A stretch of DNA of 64,000 nucleotides from Shewanella basaltis (GCF_023283885.1 NZ_JAKILA010000020.1:34358-98357), one strand, 5' to 3'. Numbered from the stretch's first letter, positions 53,842 to 64,000 are shown. Numbers and translations are program-made. The notes: generated by a model from the sequence alone, not told the origin.

Positions 53842-54076
53842 GTTATTTTTTGCACCGTTTTGCGCGCAAATGCGCCTTTATACCAGTCCTTTTTAGTTAG
53901 TGGGCTATGACTTAGCGCGCCCTCAAAGGCTGCCACGACTACCTCACTGATTACTTTCGCTAAAAGCGCGTATTCTAACGCGGGTAGGTATTATGCATCC
54001 GCACAAAAAATCAATATCAATTAGTTATCCTGATTGGTTTTTGTGTAAAGCTTTAGGTCATGTATCATCAGACAAA
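53842..54076. other. Gap between serC and the aminotransferase terminator
   Basis: This stretch contains short GC-rich blocks (CGCGCAAATGCGC, TTAGCGCGCC) without a clear fold. I see no gene and no match to the repeat families above. Confidence 0.4.
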
Positions 54077-54107
54077 ATAAAGCCGACTTTCAAAGAGTCG
54101 GCTTTTA
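54077..54107 (-). terminator. Terminator of the aminotransferase gene
   Basis: The stem AGCCGACT/AGTCGGCT is followed on the minus strand by TTTATTTTG, just past the aminotransferase stop. Confidence 0.8.
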
Positions 54108-54132
54108 TTATTTGAGTCAGTGCAACCTGACG

Positions 54133-55326
54133 CTATTTGATGACTGCAGCGATTGATTTTGCCAAATAATCAACGTTTGCTTCGCTAATACCCGCAATGC
54201 TAATGCGGCTTGAACCGACCATGTACACGCTGTATTGCTGTTTCAACGTTGCAACTTGTTCAGGGTTGACCCCTAAAAATGAGAACATGCCTTTTTGACG
54301 TGCAATAAAGCTAAAGTCGCGGTCAACACCATTGGCAATGAGCTGATTAACCAGCATTTCACGGTTGCCGTTAATACGGTCACGCATCACTTTAAGCTCG
54401 TCTAACCATTGTTGTTTAAGGGCATGGTTGCCTAAAATCGTTTCGACGATAGCTGCGCCATGCGCTGGCGGCATAGAGTAAATACAACGGATCACATACA
54501 ACAGCACTGACTGCGCGATATCTGCCGTGGCGCTGTCTTTTGCCACAATGGTGCAAGCACCGATGCGTTCACGGTAAAGACCAAAGTTTTTAGAGCACGA
54601 ACTACATAAAATCATGCTTTCAACTGCCGCAGCCATTTGGCGCACACCGTAGGCGTCTTCATCAACACCATCACCAAAGCCCTGGTAAGCCATGTCGATT
54701 AACGGTGTAAATCCTTGTTTAACCGTAACCTTAACCACTTCGTCCCATTGCTCGATCGTTAAGTCCATACCACTTGGGTTATGACAACATGCATGCAATA
54801 ACACCACATCGTCTTTACCTATGGTGTTTAAGGTTGCCATCATTTGCTCAAACTTGAGGCTTTTAGTGTCGTAATCGTAATATGGGTAGGTTTTAACAGT
54901 GATACCTGCCGCTTCAAATAAACCGGTATGATTGGCCCAGGTTGGGTCACTGACCCACAATACCGCATTAGGATTACAACGTTTTATAAAGTCAGCGGCG
55001 ACACGCAGTGCACCGGTTCCGCCAGGGGTTGACACTGTACGTACTCGGTTAGCAATCAGTGCACTGTGGCTGGCACCAAAGGCAAGTTCTGTCATTAACT
55101 GATTGAAGGGAGCCGAACCCGTTGGGCCAATATAGACCTTGGTCGTTTCGGTGTCTAAACGAATTTTTTCAGCGGCTTTAACACAGTCTAATATTGGCGT
55201 GTGCCCTGCAGGATCTTTATAAACTCCAACGCCTAAATCGACTTTATTAGGGTGGCTGTCTTCGCGATATTGTGTCAAAAGACCCAAAATAGGGTCAGCG
55301 GGGAGTGCTTTAAGGGTATTAAACAT
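54133..55326 (-). CDS. Aromatic/aspartate aminotransferase (class I)
   Basis: This 397-residue PLP enzyme has the PLP Lys in SSCSKNFGLYRERIGA. Substrate-site segments are VDLGVGVYKD and LLHACCHNPSGMDLT. AspC and TyrB are close relatives, so I give no symbol. The usual N-terminus MFNTLKALPADPILGL sets the start at 55326; an upstream ATG at 55392 adds 22 residues not seen in the family. It sits opposite in strand to serC and aroA. Confidence 0.93.
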   Translation of the reverse strand: MFNTLKALPADPILGLLTQYREDSHPNKVDLGVGVYKDPAGHTPILDCVKAAEKIRLDTETTKVYIGPTGSAPFNQLMTELAFGASHSALIANRVRTVSTPGGTGALRVAADFIKRCNPNAVLWVSDPTWANHTGLFEAAGITVKTYPYYDYDTKSLKFEQMMATLNTIGKDDVVLLHACCHNPSGMDLTIEQWDEVVKVTVKQGFTPLIDMAYQGFGDGVDEDAYGVRQMAAAVESMILCSSCSKNFGLYRERIGACTIVAKDSATADIAQSVLLYVIRCIYSMPPAHGAAIVETILGNHALKQQWLDELKVMRDRINGNREMLVNQLIANGVDRDFSFIARQKGMFSFLGVNPEQVATLKQQYSVYMVGSSRISIAGISEANVDYLAKSIAAVIK

Positions 55327-55752
55327 GGATAGCGCCTTATATTTACTATTTACACTAAGCATAACGCGCTTTAAACACAGAGTTAAAGCCATTATTATCA
55401 GTTAAGTTAATTAATCGCTAATTGAGATTATTTCAATTGGAAAGTTAATTGAACGGGCAAAAAATACTGTCATGTTGACAAAATATCTGCTGTAATGCTC
55501 CTCCATTACAATTTTTGATGTTTGATTGAAGCAAAACCTGATAAATGGTTGGCTTTAGTTGCCATATCAACACGATGTTATGTTTGATTTGAGTGACTTT
55601 TTAGTATATCAACTCATTATAAAATACGTTCAAACTTAAGATGTTAACCGTAATGAATTTATGCCACTTGATTTACGCTGTTTGGCAATAACTGAGTGAT
55701 GTTTACCACTAAGATTAACTTTAACCTAATCTGTAGCAAAAGAAGAAAGCGA
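55327..55752. other. Gap between the aminotransferase and aroA starts
   Basis: AT-rich divergent region. No gene, RNA or repeat family is seen in it. An upstream in-frame extension of aroA (55696) is not supported. Confidence 0.45.
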
Positions 55753-57033
55753 ATGAAGCAACTGCGTCTTGACCCAATTACATGCATAAATGGCGAAATT
55801 AATATTCCCGGTTCTAAGAGTATTTCCAATCGTGCATTATTGTTAGCCACTCTTGCCAAAGGCACAACTACACTCACCAACTTACTCGACTCAGACGACA
55901 TTCGTTACATGCTGGCGTCATTGAAGCAATTAGGCATTCAATATAGTTTAAATGATGATAAAACCGTGTGTGTAGTGGAGGGCAATGGCGGACCATTAGT
56001 ATCAGCAGATGCACAAAGCTTATTTTTAGGCAACGCCGGTACTGCAATGCGTCCATTATGTGCCGCGCTCACCTTAGGTGAGGGTGAGTTTACCTTAACC
56101 GGCGAACCTCGTATGGAAGAGCGTCCTATTGGCGACTTAGTTGATGCATTGCGTCAATTAGGGGCCGATGTGACTTATCTTAAAAATGATGGTTTTCCAC
56201 CGTTAACCATTAATGCGACGGGTCTTAATGGTGGCGATGTCGACATTGCCGGAGATTTATCAAGTCAGTTTTTAACTGCGCTTTTAATGGTTGCGCCGCT
56301 CACTAAAGACAGTGTAAACATTAAAATTAAAGGTGAGTTGGTGTCTAAGCCTTATATCGATATTACTATCGCGCTAATGAAACAGTTTGGTGTTGAAGTG
56401 ATTAACCATCAATATCAGCGTTTTGAAATTAAATCCGGACAACAATATGTATCACCCGGTAAGGTTTTAGTAGAAGGTGATGCGTCATCTGCTTCGTACT
56501 TTTTAGCTGCTGGTGCGATTCAAGGCGGTGAAGTAAAAGTGACTGGTGTTGGCCGTTTAAGCATTCAAGGTGATGTGAAGTTTGCCGATGCATTAGCGCA
56601 AATGGGCGCTCAAATAGAGTGGGGCGACGATTACATTATTGCTCGTAAATCGCCGTTAACAGCCATCGAAATGGACATGAACCACATTCCAGATGCGGCA
56701 ATGACAATCGCTACCGCAGCGCTGTTTGCTAAAGGCACCACCAAACTGACCAATATTTATAACTGGCGGATTAAAGAAACCGATCGTTTAGCGGCCATGG
56801 CAACTGAGTTACGTAAAGTCGGTGCGACAGTCGAAGAAGGTCATGATTATATCACCATAACTCCACCAGAAACCTTACATACTGCAGCGATTGATACTTA
56901 CAACGATCATCGCATGGCGATGTGTTTTTCAATGATGGCGTTTGCTGAATGCGGTATTACCATTAACGATCCAGACTGTACATCAAAAACGTTTCCAGAC
57001 TACTTTAGTCAATTTGCCCGCTTAGCAAAATAA
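55753..57033 (+). CDS. aroA: 3-phosphoshikimate 1-carboxyvinyltransferase (EPSP synthase)
   Basis: This 426-residue shikimate-pathway enzyme joins PEP to shikimate-3-phosphate. Motifs are [30 protein letters not shown] and [13 protein letters not shown] start it at 55753 (MKQLRLDPI), matching E. coli AroA length; the frame is open from 55696 but carries a basic extension. The class I motif suggests glyphosate sensitivity, as in E. coli. Confidence 0.96.
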   Translation: MKQLRLDPITCINGEINIPGSKSISNRALLLATLAKGTTTLTNLLDSDDIRYMLASLKQLGIQYSLNDDKTVCVVEGNGGPLVSADAQSLFLGNAGTAMRPLCAALTLGEGEFTLTGEPRMEERPIGDLVDALRQLGADVTYLKNDGFPPLTINATGLNGGDVDIAGDLSSQFLTALLMVAPLTKDSVNIKIKGELVSKPYIDITIALMKQFGVEVINHQYQRFEIKSGQQYVSPGKVLVEGDASSASYFLAAGAIQGGEVKVTGVGRLSIQGDVKFADALAQMGAQIEWGDDYIIARKSPLTAIEMDMNHIPDAAMTIATAALFAKGTTKLTNIYNWRIKETDRLAAMATELRKVGATVEEGHDYITITPPETLHTAAIDTYNDHRMAMCFSMMAFAECGITINDPDCTSKTFPDYFSQFARLAK

Positions 57034-57055
57034 ACGTCATACCAGCTGATTGACT

Positions 57056-57089
57056 CGCCCTTTTACATTAACTTACATGTAAAAGGGCG
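57056..57089 (+). terminator. Hairpin downstream of aroA
   Basis: A perfect 13-bp stem (CGCCCTTTTACAT/ATGTAAAAGGGCG) with an 8-base loop lies in the aroA-cmk gap. The T-run after it is poor, so it may only attenuate. Confidence 0.6.
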
Positions 57090-57210
57090 ATCTTGATTCT
57101 AATATCCAAAAATTCATCAGTATTTAAGATTGTTTTGTTATACAATGCGCGCGCTTATTTTGATGACCCTTTATCTTTTCAGGGACGATAGATTATTTTC
57201 GGAGGAAATT

Positions 57211-57900
57211 ATGTCAGACCGATCTCCAGTGATCACAGTTGATGGCCCTAGTGGTGCAGGGAAAGGGACAATCTGTCAATTATTGGCACAACATTTAGGT
57301 TGGCATTTATTAGACAGCGGTGCAATTTATCGTGTATTAGCGTTAGCGGCTATTCATCATGATGTAGAACTTGAAAACGAAGAAGCCTTAACCTTATTAG
57401 CCGCGCATTTAGACGTACAGTTTTTAACCGGTAACGACAATGACGCCATTAAAGTTATTTTAGAGGGCGAGGATGTGACCACCACCATTCGCACTCAAGA
57501 ATGCTCTAATGCCGCCTCAAAAGTGGCCGCATTACCACGCGTTCGTGAAGCATTATTGCGTCGTCAACGAGCCTTTAGTGTCGCCCCTGGTCTAGTGGCC
57601 GATGGCCGAGATATGGGGACTGTGGTTTTTTCAAAAGCACCGGTAAAAATATTTTTAACCGCCTCAGCGGAAGAACGGGCCCAAAGACGCTATAATCAGT
57701 TGCAGGACAAGGGCTTCGATGTTAAAATCGACCGCCTTTTAGCTGAAATTATTGAACGAGACGACCGTGATATTAATCGCGCTTCATCGCCACTAGTTCC
57801 TGCTGAAGATGCACTTGTTATTGATACAAGCGGCATAGGCATTGAAGACGTATTAAAGCGTGTGCTTGAATACGTTGAACAAAAAATTACTGTTGCATAG
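57211..57900 (+). CDS. cmk: Cytidylate kinase
   Basis: This 229-residue enzyme phosphorylates CMP and dCMP. The P-loop is [11 protein letters not shown], and [12 protein letters not shown] is the family signature. GGAGG at 57201-57205 places the start at 57211 (MSDRSP). An ATG at 57130 would add 27 residues that have no family support. It is followed by rpsA, the standard pairing. Confidence 0.96.
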   Translation: MSDRSPVITVDGPSGAGKGTICQLLAQHLGWHLLDSGAIYRVLALAAIHHDVELENEEALTLLAAHLDVQFLTGNDNDAIKVILEGEDVTTTIRTQECSNAASKVAALPRVREALLRRQRAFSVAPGLVADGRDMGTVVFSKAPVKIFLTASAEERAQRRYNQLQDKGFDVKIDRLLAEIIERDDRDINRASSPLVPAEDALVIDTSGIGIEDVLKRVLEYVEQKITVA

Positions 57901-58013
57901 TCGAATCGTCGATTATTAACCAGTAGGTATTTGTGTTAAGGATGACACAAATAATATTACTAGACTCCACATCTAGGATGGATGGTGGTTTATTACATAA
58001 AGTAACTTAAAAC

Positions 58014-59681
58014 ATGACTGAATCTTTTGCTGATCTATTTGAACAATCCCTTCAAACCCTAGAGTTCCGTCCAGGTTCTATCGTTCGTGGTACTGTTGTT
58101 GCCATCGAAAACGGTATGGTACTTGTTGACGCAGGCCTTAAGTCTGAAAGCCCAATCTCTGCTGACGAATTCAAAAACGCACAAGGCGTTTTAGAAATTC
58201 AAGTTGGCGACGAAGTTGACGTAGCGCTTGACTCTGTTGAAGATGGCTTTGGTGAGACTCAATTGTCTCGCGAAAAAGCTAAGCGTCATGAAGCTTGGAT
58301 CGTTCTAGAAAAAGCGTACGAAGATGCTGAAACTGTAATCGGTATCATCAATGGTAAAGTTAAAGGTGGTTTCACTGTTGAATTAAACGGTATCCGTGCC
58401 TTCTTACCAGGTTCTCTAGTTGACGTGCGCCCAGTTCGCGACACCGCTCACTTAGAGTACAAAGAATTAGAATTCAAAGTTATCAAGCTTGACCAGAAGC
58501 GCAACAACGTTGTTGTTTCTCGTCGTGCAGTTATCGAATCTGAAAGCAGTGCAGAGCGTGATGCACTTCTTGAAAATCTACAAGAAGGCCAAGCAGTTAA
58601 AGGTATCGTTAAGAACCTTACTGACTACGGTGCATTCGTAGATTTAGGTGGCGTTGACGGTCTATTACATATCACTGATATGGCGTGGAAGCGTGTTAAG
58701 CACCCATCTGAAATCGTTAATGTTGGTGACGAAATCAACGTTAAAGTACTTAAGTATGACCGTGAGCGTACTCGCGTATCACTAGGTCTTAAGCAACTTG
58801 GCGAAGATCCATGGTTAGAAATCAGCAAACGTTACCCAGAAAGCACTAAGCTAACTGGTCGCGTAACTAACCTAACTGACTACGGCTGCTTCGTAGAAAT
58901 CGAAGAAGGCGTTGAAGGTTTAGTACACGTTTCTGAAATGGATTGGACTAACAAAAACATTCACCCATCTAAAGTTGTTAATTTAGGTGATGAAGTTGAA
59001 GTGTTAGTACTAGACATCGATGAAGAACGTCGTCGTATTTCTCTAGGCCTAAAACAATGTAAAGTTAACCCATGGGATGACTTTGCAACTAAGTTTAACA
59101 AAGGCGACAAAGTATCTGGTAAGATCAAGTCAATCACTGACTTCGGTATCTTTATCGGTCTTGACGGTGGAATCGATGGTCTTGTTCACCTATCTGACAT
59201 TTCTTGGAACGGTACTGGCGAAGACGCAGTGTCTGAATACAAGAAAGGCGACGAAATCCACGCAGTGGTTCTATCTGTAGACCCAGAGCGTGAGCGCATC
59301 AGCTTAGGCGTTAAGCAAACTGAAGATGATCCATTCAACGCATACCTAGCAGACAAGAAGAAAGGCACCGTAGTTAACGGTACTGTTTCTGCTGTTGACG
59401 CAAAAGGTGTTACAGTTGAATTAGCAGAAACAGTTGAAGGTTACATCCGTGTAGCTGACATCTCTGCAGAGCGCATCGAAGACGCATCTACTGTATACTC
59501 AGTAGGTGATGCAATCGAAGCTAAGTTCATGGGCGTAGATCGTAAGAACCGTTCTATCAGCTTATCTATCAAAGCGAAAGATGAAGCTGAACAGAAAGAA
59601 GCGATTGCTACTCTGAACAAGCAAGATGACGTTGTAATGAGCAGCGCGATGGCTGAAGCTTTCAAAGCAGCTCGCAAGTAA
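58014..59681 (+). CDS. rpsA: 30S ribosomal protein S1
   Basis: This 555-residue protein has six S1 RNA-binding domains, with repeated blocks such as [20 protein letters not shown] and [20 protein letters not shown]. It helps mRNAs bind the ribosome. Codon use is biased towards highly expressed codons compared with neighbours. It sits between cmk and ihfB as in E. coli. Confidence 0.98.
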   Translation: MTESFADLFEQSLQTLEFRPGSIVRGTVVAIENGMVLVDAGLKSESPISADEFKNAQGVLEIQVGDEVDVALDSVEDGFGETQLSREKAKRHEAWIVLEKAYEDAETVIGIINGKVKGGFTVELNGIRAFLPGSLVDVRPVRDTAHLEYKELEFKVIKLDQKRNNVVVSRRAVIESESSAERDALLENLQEGQAVKGIVKNLTDYGAFVDLGGVDGLLHITDMAWKRVKHPSEIVNVGDEINVKVLKYDRERTRVSLGLKQLGEDPWLEISKRYPESTKLTGRVTNLTDYGCFVEIEEGVEGLVHVSEMDWTNKNIHPSKVVNLGDEVEVLVLDIDEERRRISLGLKQCKVNPWDDFATKFNKGDKVSGKIKSITDFGIFIGLDGGIDGLVHLSDISWNGTGEDAVSEYKKGDEIHAVVLSVDPERERISLGVKQTEDDPFNAYLADKKKGTVVNGTVSAVDAKGVTVELAETVEGYIRVADISAERIEDASTVYSVGDAIEAKFMGVDRKNRSISLSIKAKDEAEQKEAIATLNKQDDVVMSSAMAEAFKAARK

Positions 59682-59698
59682 TCGAAATCGTCTGTTGT

Positions 59699-59716
59699 AT
59701 GGGGACTTCGTCCCCA
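59699..59716 (+). terminator. Hairpin downstream of rpsA
   Basis: The stem ATGGGGAC/GTCCCCAT with a 2-base loop has no T-run. It may be a 3'-end stabiliser or a weak terminator before ihfB. Confidence 0.5.
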
Positions 59717-59757
59717 TTAGGCGACTGTGTTTGGCTTGATAATATGGAATAGCTAAG

Positions 59758-60045
59758 ATGACAAAATCTGAACTGATCGAAAAACTCGCCACTAGGCAGT
59801 CGCAATTGTCTGCAAAAGAAGTGGAAAGTGCAATCAAAGAAATGTTAGAGCAAATGGCGACAACATTAGAAAGCGGTGATCGTATAGAAATCCGTGGATT
59901 TGGTAGTTTTTCTCTTCACTATCGTGCGCCTCGTACTGGCCGTAATCCAAAAACAGGTACATCTGTTGAATTGGAAGGCAAGTATGTACCGCACTTTAAA
60001 CCAGGCAAAGAACTGCGCGAACGTGTCGATGCTGTTAATGCTTAA
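59758..60045 (+). CDS. ihfB: Integration host factor beta subunit
   Basis: This 95-residue DNA-bending HU-family subunit shows [14 protein letters not shown] and the arm sequence [27 protein letters not shown] with the intercalating Pro. It pairs with IhfA. It is followed by an intrinsic terminator before lapA. Confidence 0.97.
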   Translation: MTKSELIEKLATRQSQLSAKEVESAIKEMLEQMATTLESGDRIEIRGFGSFSLHYRAPRTGRNPKTGTSVELEGKYVPHFKPGKELRERVDAVNA

Positions 60046-60056
60046 TTAACGCTCTT

Positions 60057-60086
60057 AAAAAAGCCTCCTTTGGGAGGCTTTTTTGT
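60057..60086 (+). terminator. Terminator downstream of ihfB
   Basis: The stem AAAAAAGCCTCC/GGAGGCTTTTTT with a 4-base loop and T-run. Confidence 0.9.
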
Positions 60087-60166
60087 ATCTAATCACAGTC
60101 AATGCTGGTCAGTTTGCTAAATTTCTTGGATAATCATTATATTGATGCGTATACATGGAGAATAAC

Positions 60167-60463
60167 GTGAGATCTTTTATTGTCATTGTACTAATTGGAT
60201 TACTGTTTGTATTAGCCTTATTGTTTGGTGCTAAAAACGAGCAAGTTGTCACCTTGAGTTATTTTATCGCCGAAGGTGAGTACCGTTTACCTGTTGTGCT
60301 TGCTAGCGTATTTTTTAGTGGCTTTATTATTAGCTGGGTATTTGCCAGTTATTACATTATAAAACTTAAACTTGCTTTACGTAAAAGCAATAAAGCACTT
60401 AAAAAATTTACCACAGTTGATGCAATAAACATCGACGTACCCGCAAAGGATCAAGCTGTCTAG
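60167..60463 (+). CDS. lapA: Lipopolysaccharide assembly protein A
   Basis: This 98-residue inner-membrane protein has two helices (residues about 3-22 and 41-64) and a short basic tail. LFGAKNEQVVTLSYFIAEGEYRLP is the conserved family block; I read it from residues about 17-40. GGAG at 60157-60160 supports the GTG start at 60167; an ATG at 60155 overlaps that site. It lies one base from lapB; the pair controls LpxC turnover. Confidence 0.92.
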   Translation: MRSFIVIVLIGLLFVLALLFGAKNEQVVTLSYFIAEGEYRLPVVLASVFFSGFIISWVFASYYIIKLKLALRKSNKALKKFTTVDAINIDVPAKDQAV

Positions 60464-60464
60464 T

Positions 60465-61625
60465 ATGCTAGAAATCTTGTTCTTGCTATTGCCCATCGCC
60501 GCTGGTTACGGTTGGTACATGGGGCGACGCAGTATTCGCCAAAGCGATAGCCAAAAAAGTAAAAAGTTAAGCCGAGATTATTTTACTGGGCTTAATTTTT
60601 TACTGTCTAATGAGTCTGATAAAGCGGTAGATCTGTTTATCAGTATGTTAGACGTTGATGACGAAACCATAGATACTCATTTGTCGTTAGGGTCATTATT
60701 CCGTAAACGTGGTGAAGTGGACCGCTCTATTCGGATCCATCAAAACTTAATTGCCCGCCCAAGTCTTACCAATGACCAACGTGACATTGCCATGATGGAA
60801 CTTGGTAAAGATTACATGGCAGCAGGTTTTTACGACCGAGCAGAAGAGATCTTTATCAATTTGGTCAGTCAAGATGAACACAGTGAAGAAGCTGAAACAC
60901 AGCTTATTTTAATTTATCAAGTGACCAAAGAATGGCAAAATGCCATTGATATCACCAAGCGATTGCCACGCAAACGTCAACAGGCACTCAAATGCACCAC
61001 TGCGCATTTTTATTGTCAACTTGCAGATGAAGCGCAAAACGACAACGACAAAATCAAAAAATTACAACAAGCCATTAAACAAGATGCAAAATGCGGTCGG
61101 GCCTGGTTAACCCTTGCCAAAATATACCTCGACGCAGGTCAATTTGACTTATGTAAACACGCCATATCAGAATTAAAAACAGCAGACATTGATTTGTTTG
61201 CTGATGCTATCGCTACAGCTAAACAGGTTTACCGAGACACCCAAGACCCTGATGGTTATCAAGAATTACTTGCCAAAGCCATTGCAGAAGGCGCTGGGGC
61301 TAGTGTCACAGTTGCGTTAGCCGAACATAAAATTAGTGTTAATCAACATCAAAGTGCTGAAACCATGATGCTCGATAGCTTATATCGTCATCCAACAATG
61401 AAGGGATTTCAGCATTTAATGAAACTGCATATCAAGCAAGCTGAAGATGGCCAGGCAAAACAAAGCCTGTCTATGTTAGAGCAGCTTGTCGAACAACAAA
61501 TTAAATTCCGTCCAAGTTATCGCTGTACTGCCTGTGGTTTTCCATCACACGGCTTATATTGGCATTGTCCGTCTTGTAAGCAATGGGGCAGTATCAAGCG
61601 CATTAAAGGCCTGGACGGTGAATAA
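60465..61625 (+). CDS. lapB: Lipopolysaccharide assembly protein B
   Basis: This 386-residue protein has an N-terminal membrane helix (LEILFLLLPIAAGYGWYMG), a run of TPR repeats, and a C-terminal rubredoxin-like zinc domain with CTACGF and CPSCKQWG. It links LpxC to the FtsH protease and so sets lipid A output. It is co-transcribed with lapA. Confidence 0.95.
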   Translation: MLEILFLLLPIAAGYGWYMGRRSIRQSDSQKSKKLSRDYFTGLNFLLSNESDKAVDLFISMLDVDDETIDTHLSLGSLFRKRGEVDRSIRIHQNLIARPSLTNDQRDIAMMELGKDYMAAGFYDRAEEIFINLVSQDEHSEEAETQLILIYQVTKEWQNAIDITKRLPRKRQQALKCTTAHFYCQLADEAQNDNDKIKKLQQAIKQDAKCGRAWLTLAKIYLDAGQFDLCKHAISELKTADIDLFADAIATAKQVYRDTQDPDGYQELLAKAIAEGAGASVTVALAEHKISVNQHQSAETMMLDSLYRHPTMKGFQHLMKLHIKQAEDGQAKQSLSMLEQLVEQQIKFRPSYRCTACGFPSHGLYWHCPSCKQWGSIKRIKGLDGE

Positions 61626-61676
61626 GCCTAATACACTCTATAATAACTAACACATGCTATTGCCGCTGGAGTCCAA

Positions 61677-62369
61677 ATGACTGATAAACCCATTGTAGTT
61701 GCCCTCGACTATGACAATAAAACAGATGCACTGAGTTTTATTGATAAACTCGATCCAACCATGTGTCGTTTAAAAATCGGCAAAGAAATGTTTACCTTGT
61801 TTGGCCCGCAACTAGTAAAAGACATCCACAGCCGTGATTTCGATTTATTCCTTGATTTAAAATTTCATGACATTCCTAACACAGTGGCAAAAGCAGTGGC
61901 TGCGGCGGCTGATTTAGGCGTTTGGATGACCAATGTGCATGCCAGTGGTGGATTAGCCATGATGCAAGCAGCAAAAAAAGCACTGTTGCCTTTTGGTAAA
62001 GATGCGCCGCTGTTGATTGCCGTTACCGTGCTAACTTCAATGTCTGATGACGATTTAGCCTTACTCGGTATTAATGTGCCTGCATTTGAACATGTGCTGA
62101 GATTAGCTAAATTAACTCATCAAGCCGAGCTTGATGGTGTGGTGTGCTCAGCGCAAGAAGCTAAACTGCTAAAATCATCTTTTGGGCAAGACTTTACTTT
62201 AGTGACCCCAGGGATCCGCCCTGCAGGAAGTGATACGGGTGATCAACACCGAGTCATGACACCACCACAAGCGATTGCAGCAGGTTCAGATTACTTGGTG
62301 ATTGGTCGCCCAATTACCCAAGCTGCAGATCCATTAGCAGCACTTAAAGCTATCCATCAATCGCTATAA
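61677..62369 (+). CDS. pyrF: Orotidine 5'-phosphate decarboxylase
   Basis: This 230-residue TIM barrel catalyses the last step of UMP synthesis. The catalytic Asp-Lys-Asp network is in [27 protein letters not shown] and [10 protein letters not shown] close the barrel. It follows lapB by about 50 bases, as in many gammaproteobacteria. Confidence 0.97.
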   Translation: MTDKPIVVALDYDNKTDALSFIDKLDPTMCRLKIGKEMFTLFGPQLVKDIHSRDFDLFLDLKFHDIPNTVAKAVAAAADLGVWMTNVHASGGLAMMQAAKKALLPFGKDAPLLIAVTVLTSMSDDDLALLGINVPAFEHVLRLAKLTHQAELDGVVCSAQEAKLLKSSFGQDFTLVTPGIRPAGSDTGDQHRVMTPPQAIAAGSDYLVIGRPITQAADPLAALKAIHQSL

Positions 62370-62427
62370 TGTGTTACCGATAAAGATATCGTATTAGCTT
62401 AACCCGAACACAAAATAAGGGATAACT

Positions 62428-63240
62428 ATGTTTGATTACACAGGTAAAAATGTTGTTGTCGTGGGCGGCACTTCTGGGATTAACCTGCAAGTGGCAATCA
62501 ATTTTGCTAAAGCAGGCGCCAATGTGGCTGTAGCCAGTCGTAATATAGATAAAGTAAATAATGCCGTTGAGTTATTAAAACAAGCCCATTCAACTGGTAA
62601 CCACTTAGGGGTGAGTTTTGATGTGCGAGACAACGAAGCGTTAAGCCTTGGTTTTGCACAAATCGCTGCACAATATGGCCACATTGATCTTTTAGTGAGT
62701 GGTGCAGCGGGCAATTTTCCTGCTAGTGCGGCTAAATTGTCTAACAACGGTTTTAAGTCGGTGATTGATATCGATCTTATTGGTAGCTTTCAGGTATTAA
62801 AGCAAGCTTATCCTTTGTTAAACAGACCCAATGCCAGTATTATCCAAATTTCAGCACCCCAGGCATTTATTGCCATGCCACTTCAAATTCATGTGTGTGC
62901 CGCCAAAGCAGGAGTTGATATGTTAACTCGCACATTGGCACTAGAGTGGGGCGTTGAAGGTGTGCGTATTAATTCGATAGTGCCAGGCCCGATAGCCGAC
63001 ACTGAAGGTTTTAATCGTTTGGCCCCAAGTGACGCGTTACAACAAGGTGTCGCCAATAGTGTGCCGTTAAAACGCAACGGCCAAAGTCAAGATATTGCCA
63101 ATGCGGCATTATTTTTAGGATCGGATATGGCCTCATATATTACCGGCGTCGTGTTACCAGTAGATGGTGGCTGGTCGTTAGGTGGTGCCAGTATTGCGAT
63201 GACCGAATTAGGCAATTTAGGTGCTAAACAAGGCTTATAG
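62428..63240 (+). CDS. SDR oxidoreductase, 2,4-dienoyl-CoA reductase-like
   Basis: This 270-residue Rossmann-fold reductase has a cofactor loop GGTSGINLQVA. The usual SDR Tyr of YxxxK is absent: the sequence is HVCAAKAGVD, with Lys only. This and the VNSIVPGPIADTEG segment recall peroxisomal-type 2,4-dienoyl-CoA reductases. The substrate is a guess from that family. It is probably in one unit with the DUF2058 gene. Confidence 0.85.
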   Translation: MFDYTGKNVVVVGGTSGINLQVAINFAKAGANVAVASRNIDKVNNAVELLKQAHSTGNHLGVSFDVRDNEALSLGFAQIAAQYGHIDLLVSGAAGNFPASAAKLSNNGFKSVIDIDLIGSFQVLKQAYPLLNRPNASIIQISAPQAFIAMPLQIHVCAAKAGVDMLTRTLALEWGVEGVRINSIVPGPIADTEGFNRLAPSDALQQGVANSVPLKRNGQSQDIANAALFLGSDMASYITGVVLPVDGGWSLGGASIAMTELGNLGAKQGL

Positions 63241-63266
63241 ATATTCATTTTTAAAGGTAATAAATC

Positions 63267-63818
63267 ATGGCAAATGCATTACAAGATCAATTATTAAAAG
63301 CCGGTCTTGCCAGTAAACAAAAAGTACGTGATGTTAAAACACAAAAACGTCGCGATAAAAAAGCGAAAGTTGACGATGGCAGCGCTGAATTAAAAAAGCA
63401 AATTGCCGAGCAAAAGTTACAGCAAGCCAAAAAAGATAAAGCCCTCAATGAACAGCGCTTTGCACAAGCAACTGAAAAAGGCCAGGTTCGTGGGTTAATT
63501 AGTGAGTTTTCTAAGTTCGCCATAAACATCCCTAAAGATGCCGAGCTTAAGTTTAACTACACCTTAGAAAACAAAATTTACTCGTTATACATTACTGATA
63601 AAATTCAAGCTGAGCTGCTTAACGGTACTTTAGGCATTGTGCGTCATGAAGATAAAAGCTATTTAGTGCCACACAAGTTAGCTGAGCGAGTAAAATTATT
63701 AGTGCCGCAGTGGTGTGGTTACTTGTGGGATAAAGCCGCAAAAGATGCGGTAGAGCAGGTGAGTGATGCTGACGATCCTTATGCAGATTACGCCATCCCA
63801 GATGATTTAATGTGGTAA
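63267..63818 (+). CDS. yaiL: DUF2058 family protein (YaiL-like)
   Basis: This 183-residue protein has a basic, Lys-rich N-terminal coiled region (residues 15-80). A small C-terminal domain follows (LKFNYTLENKIYSLYI to LLVPQW). The Lys-rich part and family name suggest nucleic-acid association, but this is not shown. It is followed by an intrinsic terminator. Confidence 0.88.
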   Translation: MANALQDQLLKAGLASKQKVRDVKTQKRRDKKAKVDDGSAELKKQIAEQKLQQAKKDKALNEQRFAQATEKGQVRGLISEFSKFAINIPKDAELKFNYTLENKIYSLYITDKIQAELLNGTLGIVRHEDKSYLVPHKLAERVKLLVPQWCGYLWDKAAKDAVEQVSDADDPYADYAIPDDLMW

Positions 63819-63831
63819 TCAATACCGTAAC

Positions 63832-63857
63832 AAAGCCTCTGTGATAGAGGCTTTTTT
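63832..63857 (+). terminator. Terminator downstream of the DUF2058 gene
   Basis: The stem AAAGCCTCT/AGAGGCTTT with a 6-base loop is followed by a T-run. Confidence 0.9.
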
Positions 63858-63891
63858 GTATAAATTATTGATGCCCGTTCAACAATAATAC

Positions 63892-64000
63892 TAATCAACC
63901 TCAGCTCTGGATAACAAACGCCTTTCAAGCAGTCCTTTGCCTTCCTCACTGCGTTGAATTAACTTGCAATAGGCTAGCTATTGACGCGTTAATTCGCCTT
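63892..64000 (-). mobile_element. Family A miniature element, copy A4, cut by window end
   Basis: The element starts at 63898 with ACCTCAGCTCTGGATAACA, which is the right-hand end of A2 in reverse complement. The module at 63947 runs off the window 3 bases before its end. The sequence before it, TAATCA, should be repeated on the far side, outside the window. It belongs to the A2 subtype. Confidence 0.8.

Noticed and set aside
53842..54076. Degenerate family B or A copy
   Set aside because: Short shared words only; no ends, stem or 57-nt module.

Overview
The window is chromosomal DNA from a gammaproteobacterium, almost certainly a Shewanella. Protein motifs, the gene order gyrA-serC-aroA-cmk-rpsA-ihfB-lapAB-pyrF, aspS-yebC-ruvCAB and mltD-gloB-yafS-rnhA-dnaQ, and the AT-leaning intergenic DNA all fit that genus. 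The species cannot be fixed from sequence reading alone. There is no prophage, plasmid backbone, integron, CRISPR array or complete transposase gene. The accessory content is small non-coding repeats.

Layout. 0-5 kb: a Cache-domain chemoreceptor, a small unknown protein, an RraA-fold protein and an AsmA protein. 5-11.4 kb: mltD, gloB, yafS, rnhA/dnaQ (divergent) and a TIGR03503-like membrane protein. 11.5-14.2 kb: two identical tRNA-Asp genes and an OprC-type TonB-dependent copper receptor. 14.4-21.2 kb: a TPP riboswitch followed by the tightly overlapping thiamin operon thiC-thiDE(fusion)-thiF-thiS-thiG-thiH. 21.5-23.2 kb: a two-gene unit with a SprA-like putative metalloprotease. 23.8-32.6 kb, minus strand: a LysR regulator, then cmoA-cmoB followed by a retropepsin-like lipoprotein, an inactive transglutaminase membrane protein, an ATP-grasp glutamate-ligase-like enzyme, a degenerate M3 peptidase and a DUF3541-like periplasmic protein. 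33.3-41.1 kb: a three-sensor-domain diguanylate cyclase, then aspS-yebC-ruvC-ruvA-ruvB. 41.7-49.3 kb: a RIO kinase, a secreted YCII protein, nrdA-nrdB-yfaE with NrdR and DnaA boxes upstream, a HAD phosphatase and ubiG. 49.7-63.8 kb: gyrA, serC, an aromatic/aspartate aminotransferase, aroA, cmk, rpsA, ihfB, lapA-lapB, pyrF, an SDR reductase and a DUF2058 protein.

The most interesting signals are in the repeats and in the ATP-grasp cluster. A 194-195 bp miniature element (family A) occurs three times complete and once cut by the window end. Each complete copy is flanked by a different 6-bp direct repeat of form TANNTA. One copy is inserted into a second miniature element (family B, about 264 bp), and an uninterrupted B copy elsewhere in the window serves as the empty site. 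Families A and B have unrelated ends, yet both carry a 57-nt module of identical length at the tip of a long hairpin, with paired base changes between copies. A third palindrome, D at 33.0 kb, looks architecturally similar. The ATP-grasp cluster combines a cytoplasmic ligase with several envelope proteins, two of which have lost their catalytic residues. It may be a peptide or glutamate modification pathway with an unknown product.
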